A DNA stretch of 64,000 nucleotides from Platycnemis pennipes (lineage: Eukaryota; Arthropoda; Insecta; Odonata; Platycnemididae), in assembly GCA_933228895.1 (NCBI GenBank), contig OW121848.1:139642615-139706614 (forward strand), written 5' to 3'. Shown piece after piece: positions 1 through 12,844 of the stretch (positions within the stretch are counted from its first letter, which is position 1; each line of letters starts with the position of its first letter). Under the pieces are notes generated by a model that saw nothing but the letters and a program-made list of their open reading frames with translations, searched no databases and was not told the origin of the DNA. The position numbers and the translations under genes are program-made.

Positions 1-289
1 ACCTTAACACAAAAACACACAAGAGTCATAGGATATATAAAGTCACTGACATTAGATCGAGCTCATAAAATATCGGAATCATATGCCACTGAAGAAAATG
101 ACAGTTTTCCAGGGGATCGTCTTTGAGAAATATAACTTCACATACTCCAATTTCAACCATGCTCTCAATTCATCATAATTTATACTTTTCTCCATCAAAT
201 ACTTAAAAATAAAGATAATAATAATGAAACAATTAATCTGCGTTATCGGCAAAAGTAGTTGTTGAGGGTTCCTCAGGTTTTCCTCCGAT

Positions 290-396
290 TTTTCTGCCAA
301 CGTTTTGACGCACGAGTCGTTCATCGTCATCACGGCTTACATACTCAGCCCCGAGGATGATGAACGACTCGTGAATCAAAACTTCGGCTGAAATAG
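290..396. repeat. Fold-back repeat with GAGGATG core
   Basis: GTTTTGACGCACGAGTCGTT at 302 pairs with its complement ending at 382. The right arm reads CCGAGGATGATGAACGACTC. The core ACGAGTCGTTC is shared with the larger fold-back at 58839. Confidence 0.75.
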
Positions 397-879
397 AGTG
401 CCTGATCCGGTAAAAAGTTCAAGGAGCCTCCACCAACAGCAATGATAAAGTTATGGAACAAAAGGAATTGAAAAAAAAACAAAACAAGGCTCAAAACTTC
501 ATCTTAACTTATTAGAAGTAGAAACAGTTACATTCAATGTGAAGTCAATCAACGCATATTTTATAATCTATATGCATAATATGATAACACTTTTCAAACT
601 AGTTGACAGATTTCGATTAAACTCTTTTTCTTTCCTATCTGTTCGTGGTATCTCAATGCTATCTCAAACAGGCAAATGTACAAATTTGAAATTAGTTTTC
701 CATTTTCGAGATACAAAAGTTTTTCTTTCATTCACTAAAATACCTAATGTCAATTGATCTCTTTCATTTTTTCCTTATTTTACGGATAAAGCTACACACT
801 TTGTTATTATCGCAACCATTTAACGCGACGCAATCCAGATTTCAGTATATGTTCAATGTGCCTACCTTGAAATTTATTG
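397..879. other. AT-rich intergenic DNA
   Basis: Only short chance frames; no motif or repeat recognised. Confidence 0.6.
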
Positions 880-1253
880 TTTTTCGGTTCTTTTCCGAGC
901 TGTCTTAAGGCCATTGACCTTCTTTTGGCCATTTTCTCCTCCTTTTACGTGCTTTATGACATCCAAGATATCCTAATAGACGTCTTCTACTTCATCTTTG
1001 TAGTCCGAGGCATGTAAATTTGTACTACAATGGTATCTGTAGGCTTGGTCTCAATCTTCACCATTATAATCCTCTCACTGTACTGCAGGAAGCTTTTAAC
1101 GCGCAGTCCTGTACTCTTCCTGAGCATTATGCCTACTCCAGCGTTACCATTCAGTGATCAGGTGTGAATAATTTAATAACTTCCACTCCCTAAGTCTCTT
1201 TCTTCGGGCCATCTCATTTCACTGATTCCTAATACATTAAGGTCAAATCGGAG
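880..1253 (-). mobile_element. Relic of an RTE-like LINE (endonuclease part)
   Basis: The minus strand reads, with interruptions, LDVLGISEMRWPEERD, then WNAGVGIMLRKSTGLRVKSF, MVKIETKPTDTIVVQIYMP and DVIKHVKGGENGQKKV-like sequence. This is the APE endonuclease pattern of RTE/craniofacial-protein-2-like elements. Stops and shifts are numerous. Confidence 0.6.
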
Positions 1254-1835
1254 AATGGACTCTCTCGGGTAATCTCCGCCGCAACACCAACGCCTTCAGT
1301 GGGGGACTATTTTACTTCCGGAATATTTTACTCTAGAGGGTTCCATCACGTCATGATCAGAAAGAAAAGAGTAGAGTAGCTGCGACTCCTCGGGATAATA
1401 ATGTGGTGGTTTCCCCTTGCCTTCCACATGGCAGTACCACAGCCGTTAAAGTAAATGTTACCACGCCTGTAGTGAAATAAGTGTCGCTGTACAGACCACT
1501 GTGGTCTCCGCCTTCACTCATGTGAAGAAGAGCTGCTGCCCTCTCCTCCGGGTGCTAGGAAGCATAATTGTTGGCGGCCTCCCGTCATCAAGTCACGGCA
1601 TCTTCACAGGTTTCACAGGCTTCTGTATCATTTAAAGGCCTATCTTACCCAATGATAGACCAATACCACCTCGGAGTGCCGTCGCTTTTTGTCCACGACT
1701 GCTTATTCGACGAGTAAACTCGCTTATCTCGCAGCTAACCTCTATATCTAGAGGTCGACCCACCATCCGCAACCCGGTGGACGCACTCGGTGGCTTTAAG
1801 CTCAGCCCCGAGGGAGATTTAATTAATACATACAT
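1254..1835. repeat. Probable interspersed repeat, unclassified
   Basis: GC content is higher than in flanking DNA and contains GGTGGTTTCCCCTTGCCTTC, a string common in arthropod repeats, but no coding domain is recognised. It could be the 5' part of the adjacent LINE relic. Confidence 0.3.
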
Positions 1836-2334
1836 AATTTAGGGTCCTTTGTTTTTAATATAAAAAATGATATCAGTTTTTCATTCATTGATTTCCTTAC
1901 AATGACTGCAGGAAAATTATTATTATTCGTGATTTATCAATGATGGTAGGTTAGATGGACAATAAACTCTTATCCCGGCCGCTATTTTTATACAATGCCT
2001 TTCTTCAGTTCTGTACACCATACATCTCCCATTTTTATTCTTAAATACCCGTTTTCTTTTTTCCCCATTCCCGCTCATCAAACACTTTGCCCTCCATAGA
2101 GTTCTTCCTCATACCTTCGTCCATTAATACCTGAACAATTAGTTACTCGGTTTTCTCCAAATTTCTTCAATCCGCTAACTTTCCTACCCTACCCTACCAT
2201 TTATAGCGCCTCCTCATTAGCCTTCCTTTCACCCATGTGACTTCATCCATCCTTCTCCACATCTATGTCTCAAAAAACCCCAAAATTAAGATAGCCACAA
2301 TGATGACATATATTGCCATCATGTCGCTTTAAAT
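1836..2334. other. Intergenic DNA
   Basis: AT-rich with a pyrimidine-rich stretch near 2090-2250. Nothing recognised. Confidence 0.55.
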
Positions 2335-2664
2335 AGCTGATTAGTTATTTTTGGGAGTTCACCAACAGCTAAGATCATTTGTGCCATTTAGGATAGGTGG
2401 GCAATTGGACTCGGGTAAGAGTATTTCAGGGAATGGAAGAAGGATAGAGCGAAACTCGCGTCGGCATTAGCCTTCTATTAAAACGGTAGGTGCTAGGAGT
2501 TCCACGATTTCGCGTCCCATCCGAAGGACTGAGCACTATAATCGAAGAGTTCTCCACTCAAATTGGGACCGTATACCAATGAAAAATCCGCCACTACCGG
2601 GAATTGAACCCGGACCCTCGGGATGGGAAGTTAGTACCCAAGCCACCATATTAGCTCCATCCCT
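2335..2664 (-). mobile_element. tRNA-derived SINE, family A
   Basis: The complement has the tRNA-like head (GGTGGCTTGGGTACTAACTT, B box GGGTTCAATTCCCG), then CCGCCACTACC-type and TAATGCCGACGC-type body sequence, as in the copies at 19480 and 25415. Confidence 0.75.
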
Positions 2665-3479
2665 TTGCTTTAATTAACAGCAATTATTATCATGGGAAGC
2701 ATTTCGAGATACAATATTTCCTAAAACGTTGAATCTAAAACGCGAATGTTGCTATAGAAAATAATTACCCCAGACTCAATGTCCCTGTAGGATATAATGC
2801 TCACAAAATAAAATTTTAGTTGAACATTTAAAGTGACATAGTTTTATCATAACATGTTAAATCTATTTTCAATTTGTACAATACAATTAAAATTTTAATT
2901 TCCTATGACTATGTTGGATGGCAACGTATTAGCAAGGGTTCTACAACAAACCAGAGAACCCGAAGGTGAAAATATTTCATCATTTATATTCACCGGGAAA
3001 GCATCATATCACTTTTCTGAGAATAAGAGTTCAAGCATTCACATACACCAAGACTGAATGATTTTCCACTACTGTATTGTTCTGGAAAACTACTAGTGGC
3101 ACAGGTAAAAGTCCTCCCCTGATGCATAAAGTTCACTCGCCGTTGGGCTAAATACTTGGTGAGATCAATTCTCACTAACAAGACTATAATTCAGGTCGAA
3201 CACAGGTGTGGCTAACTTATCGTAGACAATTTATCTAACTCCTTGGAAAAAGTAAAGTTGTAAAATTAATGTGTCAATGCCCAATAAATCCATAATACAC
3301 TATCTTAGGCAACATCACTATATGTAACTTTTTTTAAAGTATTCATGAAATATACGCTATACTATAGCGTAAAACAAATGTTGATTAAATGGTAATTTAT
3401 AATACACGCCACCTCATATTAGGTACTAATCATGGCAATGTACTAAATCGAAATTTAAATTTCAATTATTAAGTTTCTG
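2665..3479. other. AT-rich intergenic DNA
   Basis: Nothing recognised up to the hairpin at 3480. Confidence 0.6.
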
Positions 3480-3510
3480 TCCGGAGGTGATGGAACCTAT
3501 CACCTCCGGA
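3480..3510. repeat. Hairpin, 12-bp perfect arms
   Basis: TCCGGAGGTGAT, a seven-base loop, then ATCACCTCCGGA. No U-run or gene nearby. Confidence 0.7.
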
Positions 3511-3739
3511 AGATCAATATCCTAACAACTATCTCAGTTGCATTGAAGCATTTTAAACTTCGATACATAAAAAAATGATAATGTCACAACATAATGAAAT
3601 AAGTATTCGCAAATTTATAGACAGTGAAAACTTGCTATTATTTATTCACTAAAATGTCCTAACTCCACTGAAGGAGGGTCAGTTCCAACCTTAGAGGTTT
3701 CTGAGAAACAACCCAGATATATTTACCAAGATTATCGTA

Positions 3740-3835
3740 ATCATTGCGACAAGGTATTCGGATTGAACCCGAGATTCCTCGTCATCGACTGGAAGATCTA
3801 ATGGCATTAACTACAACGCCACAAAAAGATAATCA
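3740..3835 (-). mobile_element. tRNA-like SINE head, old
   Basis: The complement contains GTGGCGTTGTAGTTAATGCC and CTCGGGTTCAATCCGAATAC, a tRNA-like A/B box pair with about 45 bases between. Confidence 0.5.
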
Positions 3836-6689
3836 CAGGGTCAAGTGACTGAAGAAGTACCGATGCGAATTATTTGCTTCTCGTGAGTAATAGTATATAG
3901 AGTTCAACCTTTAAAAAAATCATATTTTCAGACCCTTAACACATGGATACGAAATAAAATCCATACGAAGTTTGATCCCGCATGGTAAGGACGGCTGGAA
4001 CCTGACCTTGTCCACCGGACATCCACCTCTCCGCATTTGCATTAGGAGTCACGTTCGGCCGAGGGATTGCGTCGATGAAAGGTTTTAGTTATTCATACGC
4101 GTGTGTGCCGACAATGGAGAGGCAACTTAAAACTTCCTTTCAAACGACGACAGTTGCTGCCATTGCGATTCCTACCTCTCAGTCTCCCACAGGTCTGAGT
4201 CCACTACTCCGCCACTGCCCTTGACCTCTCTCTTACCTTCACATCGACGCTTCCCTTCGGGAGCTACCTTCCGCTCCTCTTCTTATCACGGCCTCCCATT
4301 CCGTCTTCCCACCTTATCCCTTTCCCTCCCATTTACCTTTTCCTTCAAACGCAGTCCTTCGTATGCGTGGCAGACGGAAAGAAAGTTAGATGAAGGTTGA
4401 TAGATAACTTCCATCGGTAACCTATTACTTTCCAAGAAAATATTGAGTGAGTTCCGGGAGGGAGATCGTCGCATCCTAAGTAAGGTAATTCATATGTGAC
4501 TGCAAAATGTCAACGTGGAGACCAATATCGCACATTTAATTCTATTGATCGACAATCAAACCATCTTGGTGTAACAAGGTCCATAAAAACACCTTTAATC
4601 AGCCTTTTAAATACCAACGAGGTCAACTTTAATGTGTTCAACCGGTTTCTGTAAGTATACTCTAATGCCAGAGTATTATTTAATTTTAACTAACGCATGA
4701 AGACACATTGCCCATCTTTCAAGCACTTATAAGTATCATTCGCGTAATAAGAGCATATCGGCTGTTTTAGCCCAATTATTTTCACCTCAAATCAAGTTCA
4801 TGTTAAGTTACCATCATATTCTAAAGTCTGCTTTCTAATGGTATTTCAACAGATGCTTTTTCTAAATTCCTCTTACACTCGTCTCTTGAACACTTCGATA
4901 TTTTTTATCTGTACTTTCCTCCAAAACTTTTGGCTAGATCCCCCTCTGTACAGCTAGAAACTGATGTCTCATTTTTCGAGGTAAATATAAAAGTATCATT
5001 CTTGCACCATCTTTTAATACTAATTTTATCAACTTAATATGCCATAAACCTCTAGATGGTATTCCCTTATTTCTGGTAAGACTCCTATTTACGACAGCAG
5101 ATAACTACCAACCCTTCACCTTTCACCCTTGATTCTTCAGTATGCCAGTTATAATAGCCTACTCAAAATAAGGAAAGCAATTGAAATAATAACTTGTTAC
5201 GAAATAGGATTTCTTCCATAGGGAACAGAGCTTTAGTGGTTTTACGCCTGTGATTAGGTTGCAATAATATCCTAACGGCACGCGCGTTGCATAAATAACA
5301 GGATAAAGCTATCTTCAGTGACTTGATCGATTCCTTCGGTTTTGGTGATGGAGAGAGAATTATCGCGGTAAAAACTTCAATAAAGATAACCAGTTTTTGC
5401 AAAAAAAAACTGTTTAAAGACCAAGAAAATTGAATGATGCACAATATGATTTTTGTTCATTTTTATCCGTTGAAAAGTTATGGGCAAATAAGGAAATACT
5501 GAGAGTAGAATGTTTGGCGTCATTAACTTTCGGAATATATAACAAGTTTTTCACCAATATGAAAGAATTCCATTTATAGACCAAAAATAGCTAATTTACG
5601 TTCTTAGCATTTTTTCATAAATTTATCAGATTTGTATCATAATATAACCTTGGAAAACTATCAAAAATGTTAATAGCGATCTGAGTATTTTCTCCAAAAT
5701 ACTTGTGATTGGAAATAATATACTTCATTTTCTTGTTTAACATAAATACCCAGAATACACTTTTCATTCATAATATATCTTCCCATATAATACTTTCACA
5801 TGTGGTAACAAAAGTTAAATTAAGTTTAAATATTATTATTTTCATATTGCTTCAAAAATGTATCCTTCACGATGTAATTAACAATATTATACTCTCCAAT
5901 CAACTTTTAACGTATTCCTTTCAAATTAAATTGTGAATAAAATCTTGTATATTTTTTATTTATTGCTCGTGAAATAAATCAATCAATGTTTCAAAGTTAA
6001 ATTTTGATAATCACATGTAAATGTAAGTTAAAGATAGTCGAAATTAGGAAGTTGATATAGATAACTATTCAATAATGAAATATTTCGGGCAATTATAACA
6101 GCTCAGAAGAGAAGAAAGAAAGAAAGAATGAATTTAGACCGCAAATTTCCTCCCTCGCACATTTCACTTCCCTTTTCCCGAACAGGAAATGGAAAGAAGA
6201 GAATAGATGTGGTATATTACCTTTTGAATATCACAAATATCATACGGAGCCATCAGTTATGGCATGTTTTCAGGCTTCGAGGCAGTTGGGAAGGTCGTAG
6301 GAAGAAACCAATTTCACGACCGCGAAGACAGACGAAAAAAGAATGAGGAAAGTACGAACGAAAGGTGGAATTTGACCTCGCGCCATCTCCGGATGCCACT
6401 CCCGACCTTCGCCTCCCACCACGACGTATAATTCAGTCCATACTTTTACCATCCATAGCCAACATTTCTCCTCCTTTTCCCACCTCTCGAGGCCTCGAAG
6501 CTCCTTTGCCCAACTCCTCCTCTCGTTCCTCCTTCAGCTCAATATGACTTCCTTCTCCATACCTGACCCTATTTCCCACGTTGCCACACTTCCCATAGCC
6601 TTCTCCCATTTTTGTCAATCTTTCGTTTAAATCCCGAAAAAATGTATCGTTAAATTCCACAAGCAAGTCATTCAAACATTATCTACAAA
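3836..6689. other. Intergenic DNA with two GC-richer patches
   Basis: Patches at about 3980-4460 and 6280-6640 stand out in base composition from the AT-rich surroundings. Neither gives a convincing protein or matches the repeat families seen elsewhere in the window. They may be old transposons or distant regulatory sequence. Confidence 0.4.
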
Positions 6690-7810
6690 AAAAGATATAT
6701 AACAAGAGAGTTGACTAGAAGTAGTTACATTAAGTGAACACATTAACGGATGAATACATAAGATATCTATCAAAGTTTTTTTGCATTCCATCAGTGTGAT
6801 TATACCAACTATTGAATACGCCGTAATAGTTCTCCAGCGTTTTTATAGCGTTAGAGTTTCCACTATTTCTTAAATTAGATTCTCATATTGCTCATCTCTG
6901 AAAAACTCTTCCAATGCATAAGCTATGAATTCGTGGAGTCGCTATTCATACTGATTAAGCTTTACAAAATTATTAAATAGTACCTAGTAAATATCAGATA
7001 TAGAGATTATATAATTTCAACGCCACCGTTCCAGTATCTATTCTAACTAAAAATATTGAAAGCAGGCTATTTTTAGTGCATTAGGGGTCACGAGCTGAAA
7101 TAGTAGTGATTTTCCTAATATTCCCTTGAAATATTAAATCGCAGGACCTTTAAGCTCAAGTTTTAAAATAAAAATGAAAATTACCAATTATAAATCTTAG
7201 ATTTTTAATTTTTAGACTACTTTTTCCGGAGAAAATCACACGTAATTCCAAAATATGTTTTACCCTAAAAATACCTATGGTACCTATACTATACTCAGAG
7301 AAAAAAGCAGGCACCTTTAATATGCAGATTGTAAGCTGTTGAGAGGTATTTATGTATCTCAAATAATATTTTATATTAATTTTACGTTGTTCATAAGTCA
7401 ATAGTTCCGATAATTTAAGTTTGTTGCAAAAACTAGTGCATTCAAATATTATAGTTCACATTACAATTTCCAACATATTTTTCATGTGAAAAATGATATA
7501 GAAGAGAAAATGAACACTTATCAATTGTTTTTACACCTTCAGGCACCTTTGTGTAAGGGCCAGGCGGTCTATTAAAACCAAACTTCGTAGATTCAGATAA
7601 AGAAGGAGTACAAAGTTTGGTTTTATTGTGTGATATTTTATGAAATTGTACCTCTTCAAGAGAGAATTGTACTGTAAATACGCAGAGATTACAACCTTTT
7701 TAGCGGCAGTAAAACGAAGTATTAAAAAAGTATAGAACGAGAGAGATAACTTTAAGTAGTTACATTACCTAAGTGAATACATTAACGGATGAATACACAA
7801 GGTACCTATC
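6690..7810 (+). repeat. Pair of direct repeats about 1 kb apart
   Basis: Segments at about 6690-6775 and 7722-7810 share AGTAGTTACATTA and ACATTAACGGATGAATACA in the same order and strand. The 945 bases between them are AT-rich and show no coding region. They may be termini of an unknown element or an old duplication. Confidence 0.6.
7573..7625. repeat. Inverted repeat, 17-bp arms
   Basis: TAAAACCAAACTTCGTA faces TACAAAGTTTGGTTTTA, with one mismatch and a 19-base loop. Confidence 0.65.
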
Positions 7811-10800
7811 ATGTGCTACTTACACAGTTATTAAGTTTTATCGATAAGTCTCACATGAAATATAATTAACTATAGCCATGAGTATATTTTTGTTCAAATA
7901 CTTATTTTTCAACAAAAATAGACATTTCATTTCTATTACTCACTAACAACTAACCTGTCGGGGACCACGGTATATGTGTAGGCTCACTTCTGGTCTCCAG
8001 TAAATCAATAGTTTAGATTGCACCAAGATTGACCTTTACATCGGTCATTATCGTCTTTTTTCGTCAAGAACTTCCCTTAGCGTATTTCACTTTTAAATTC
8101 GATCGATATTTTGGAAAACGAATGTTTTCATTACATGACTGCAACAGTCCTCTTGAAATATTGAGTCAAGCCATCTATAAGCGACGTTTAACAAACTCAG
8201 TAAGCCGAACCTATAAAATAAGAATCAGTATAATATTTCTTTCAACTTATCCAACTAAACCATGTCACTCCAAGCCGATAAAAACGCAATTTCCAACTAA
8301 TATTTTTCGCCGCGAATTTGACATTTTTTTAAATCCACTAACTCAAGTATATAATGAATAATAAAAAAGATAGTATCATACTACTAGCGGAAATTGTAAA
8401 ACGTGGTAAGTATAACTTTTTTTTAGACTCAGCCACCCTAGTGCTGTTACATGTTCATCTATGCAATCAGTCAAGTTTTATATCCAACTTCGTAATCTAT
8501 AATTATATACTTCAGTATATAAATAAAAAAGGGCCATCACAAAAATAAAAACCAAAAGTTGCATTACAAGCACTGAGATGGTAATGCTCTCACAAAATTT
8601 GCTATTTCATGTACTATAAGGTTGTAGCATTCATGTATGAAAATTGTTACTTGGTATCAAAAAGTGGCTGAATTGTTTCCAAGAAGGCTCAAAAATAAGT
8701 TTTAACATAGTACTTATTTCAACTAATAACCTCGACTGAAAGGTGTACAGGTAAATTGACTTTGGGAATAGGTATGTCTACCAGAACAGCAAGGCATTAT
8801 TTGTGAGATTAGTTTAGTAACGGGATCTTTAGAATAACTACTCTTTAAAGAACACTGCTTCATCATCACAGAAGCTCGCGAATACAGGAAACGAGTTCAA
8901 GATAACTGTTAGCATAGCTGTTAGCTATAATTTTAGTTGATATTAATCTTCAGAAGTTTGGATAGCAAATGGTGGCAATAGAAATAAATATGAAGGGCTG
9001 AAGAGGGGCATCGGGTAAAATGCAGGGGTTTCGGAGAAAAATTAAATATCCATTTATACCTACCTTAATCGGTAGAAAAATAATAAGAGAATTTATCTTC
9101 AATTTTTGTTATAAATATTTGGATTTTAGGCATATGTAAATAATATAAATTTTAACTATGCGCATTATATTTCGAAAGTTGAGCCGCATGCCCACACTTA
9201 CGTATTTATCATTTATAAAGTATGTATTTATATTTATAACTCATTTCTCTCTATGCCAAATGCAAACAAGTACAACAAAGTTTGTAAATATCAAAGGTCG
9301 ATATTAAAAGTGACGTTTCTTAGATTAAATTGCAATATCAGAAAATATATATTGAATCCTATTCTATGCAATCCGACAATACCCCATTAGCTGCCTCAAA
9401 CAAGATGGTCATGGAAGGTCAAGAACCTCAGGTATAACAGACAGCATAATCTATAACTCATTTCTATGTGACGACAGCGCCCAAAAAAAGCGATTTCCAG
9501 CTCCTGAATTTGTTTTAGTTTTGACAGGCAGGCAATATTTGAGGCCGTCCCACCGTGTGCATGGAACATGCACCACCGTACAAGATGCCAGCGAACAGAA
9601 AACTCCCTGCTACAAAATGAGGAATCTTATTCATTGATTTTCTCTTGGAACATGATGTTGAGGAAAAGTTACGGTAAACCAAGTATGAGTGATTTTTCCA
9701 ACCAGAACATACAAATACTTGCGTTAAACCCAGAGATTTATTTTAAATCAGTAAATATAATTGGTATTTGTGGAAAATGGGATATTTTTGGAACATTTTA
9801 CTTTTATTTTAACACAAGAGAGTTGCAGAATTTAAAAAATAACGAGAAATCGTCTTTTTCCTATCGTGAGTTTTAACTAATCACATGTAGACGTTCAAAT
9901 ACACATTGAGGATGTCCCTAGCATCCTTGGAATTCCCACGATGAAGCTTTTGGTTAGTCTTTCTTGTTACATAAAAGTCGGTAGCCTGATGATGGCCTAA
10001 CTCAATATCCTAACATTTCCCATCCGAGAGTCCACTGCAAATTTAAGCGTGAGTAGTTTGTATAAGGACAGAAAAACTCGATAATGGACATCGACGTGTA
10101 GGGCTAGCTAGAGCCAAGGGGGTATAGATCGTCACTATGTGGTTCCAAAGAGTGACGGGCCGTATACAGTAAAAAGTGACGGGCTGTATGCAGTAAAAGG
10201 GGGCGTCTCTAAGCAGAAATGAACAGCAGAGTAGCAAGCTCTTTCTTATTGGTTTCCACGTGAAGTGGTACCAGGTACTGCATACAGACCCGACTGCAGT
10301 AATCCTGTGTGCAGCGTCCTTGAATAATGATTTCCGTCTTTCGTCGAAATAGAATGCGCTTGCGGAAACGTGAATTCCTCAAGTTGTACCATGACCCAGG
10401 ACTGGAACCAATGCAGTAAGATATGAGAGCTTAGTAAATAAAAAATAAATCAAAAAACGCAAGCTCCATTTTTCATGATGACTCTAACTTGTAAAACCCT
10501 AGCTCTGAAATTTAAACGATTCCCGTCAAAATTAAAGGAAAGTGCTATAGGCATCTAACATAAACTAAGTCAATAAATAATCAAAATTGTATAAATTTAC
10601 CGAAATAAAATTAATTCTTTACGCATGTCATGAAATAAATACCCACAAGACTCGCAATGTGCATTGGTTTCGAAGAGATAATTTGAAACCCAAGTAAAAA
10701 TCAAGAAGGAATGCACTTTTCTAAACTTGAGGAAATTGTTTCTGTGAAAAAATAATAGTCTTCGTTACAATAGGCTCATTTTCTTCCACCGTAGAAAAAT

Positions 10801-11276
10801 TTATGCTTTTTACCTTGTATCAATGATTTTTATAAATGTCTAGGTGAGAATCATTAACCCTAAATAAATTACTCTTTCATATAACTGAGATCCCTTAGGG
10901 ATCGTCGGTGTTACATGGCAAAATGTGAGAGTCATTAGTTTAGAGAACTTTTCTTTAGACAGGAAATATGAACATAGGGTTAATGAACAATGCGATATGA
11001 TCACAGCCTACAGTTTTTTTTTCACAGACAGGGATAAGGTATTTAAGGTGAAAAAACCCACGTTTTGCCAACAAAAAACTTCAAGTATGCAAAATAAAAA
11101 ATGGTATACTTAGCGTAGAGAGGATTCAGGCTCTGTCGATTGCATTTCTGAGTGAAAAAAAACGGAGTCTGATTTACGTCACATTCGAAGAATATTAGGA
11201 CTAATCGAGACGTTACAGCACCCGAGATCTAATAAAATCGATGGTCGGCAAGTTTACTTGGTGGAATTTAGATATA
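7811..11276. other. Gene-poor AT-rich DNA
   Basis: Holds only the 24-bp tandem duplication at 10152. The longest frames (110 and 102 codons at 8029 and 9568) have AT-driven composition and no domain. Confidence 0.55.
10152..10199 (+). repeat. 24-bp tandem duplication
   Basis: GTGACGGGCCGTATACAGTA is repeated immediately as GTGACGGGCTGTATGCAGTA; two copies, three mismatches. Confidence 0.8.
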
Positions 11277-11394
11277 GTAAAGATAAAAATTTACTCGGTT
11301 GATTCCACAGGAGTCTCCTCCAGACTCCTGAGGATGATCTGTAAAGGTTGAAAAAATAAATTGTGGAAACAACCAAGTATATTTTTATCTTTAC
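11277..11394. repeat. Fold-back repeat, 34-bp arms
   Basis: The left arm GTAAAGATAAAAATTTACTC pairs with the right arm ending ATTTTTATCTTTAC. The loop contains CTCCTGAGGATGATCTG followed by GGTTGAAA, echoing the core seen at 58950. Confidence 0.8.
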
Positions 11395-12585
11395 ACGAGA
11401 TCTATTCTAAAAATGAAAATTGAAGTATGGAATATATTATTCTCCAATTATCATCTCGTCAATTACCTTAACGAACTGCAAACATAAGCCAGATTACAGA
11501 TCTAACACCCCCTTACCAAAAGATGAGATGGTATCCCTTCGAAATTGATGATTGGAAACTGAGCACGTAAAAATAGACTGAAAACAGTTAGTTCTTTGAT
11601 TTCAGAAATAAAGGAAGAGTAATTCTGACAATTTATGCTATATTGAGATTCTCTAGGATTAGGAAAAATGATAAAAATTCTCCGTCACTTACATATTGTA
11701 AGGATATTTTTTCCTGAATAATTAATAGACATCTGACATAAGTAAACGGCAGATCATCGCTCAGAGGCACTTGTATTAATAGTAAATGACAAAGTAACGG
11801 AGAAATGATTAGCTAAATTGAAGATGATCAGCTTCCACACCACTAAGTGAAAAATATGGATCGGTGAGAAATAAAATAAAATTTAATGAAATGTTTTGAA
11901 ACAAAAGGGGTGAGCTTAATAATGGTAAAACTTAAAATCTTACATTAGTTCCTACGGAGCATTGAATTTTTATTTATTAACACATGAAGAGTTTTTGAAA
12001 AATAATGGTAGGTAAATAACTATTTTTAAGGCATTGGTAAGTTTAGTGGATTTTTAACTTCCAATGAATTAATAATAACTGTATTTATGCAATATCGTCT
12101 ATCTAAAATTCAGAAACTGCTATAATTGTCGGAGAAATAACTTTTGTAGAATCACCCACTGATGAGAACACAAATTGTAAGAACTCGAATGAGAAAAATT
12201 CATCTACGTAGATTCTAGAACCCAGATCCCTTGAAATCAAGTCAACGGTGAACGACATTTAAATGAAGCTATAAACTCAAATCAAAGAGTGTTTATTGGT
12301 ATTGTATGCCATTTGTAATCAAAACAGAAAATTACGCTTCCTTACATTCATACTTACAGCTAAGTCTTTCGATTAAAAAATTACTTATTTCCATGGTTTA
12401 GTCAAATAACATGCAATAAATATGCTAAAATATATGTGGAAATTTAGCAGTAAAGAATTAAAAGCGCGTATCTGCGAGTCTTATTTAAGAACAGCTTGAT
12501 AACATAGCATTTTCTTTGAGGTCAGGGGAATTGGCTTGATCCAGTGCTGTCAAGGATGGAATAGGATGTCTCAACCACTTCACTT
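11395..12585. other. AT-rich intergenic DNA
   Basis: Nothing recognised before the possible promoter at 12586. Confidence 0.55.
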
Positions 12586-12844
12586 AAATATAAGCCCTCG
12601 GCGGGATATCAGTGGTTCTCATCTCGGTTTACAATCCCAACTTGGCGAATAATTATTTGCTGCAAAATTCTCGCAGATTCCATATCGTCAGTATCTCATT
12701 ATTCTGAGAAGTAAAATGGCATTCTTTTTAATCAACAGCGGTCATCTATTAAGGGAGAAGTCCATATCCGATCCTGCCATCGATAGAGGCGCCACGACGG
12801 AGAAAAATCCGACCTACTCTGCGGAAACATTGGTAATTTTGATA
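12586..12844 (+). promoter_or_regulatory. Possible promoter with a candidate first coding exon
   Basis: AAATATAAG at about 12586 is followed some 30 bases later by a TCATCT initiator-like site. An ATG at 12716 then opens 43 codons (MAFFLINSGHLLREKSISDP ... YSAETL) to a GTAATT donor at 12845, phase 0. The local GC rise supports an exon. It could be the first exon of the repeat-protein gene, but its phase does not clearly fit the exon near 18.5 kb. Confidence 0.25.

Noticed and set aside
10868..10910. Palindrome GATCCCTTAGGGATC as a regulatory site
   Set aside because: Isolated short palindrome with no gene or repeated occurrence nearby.
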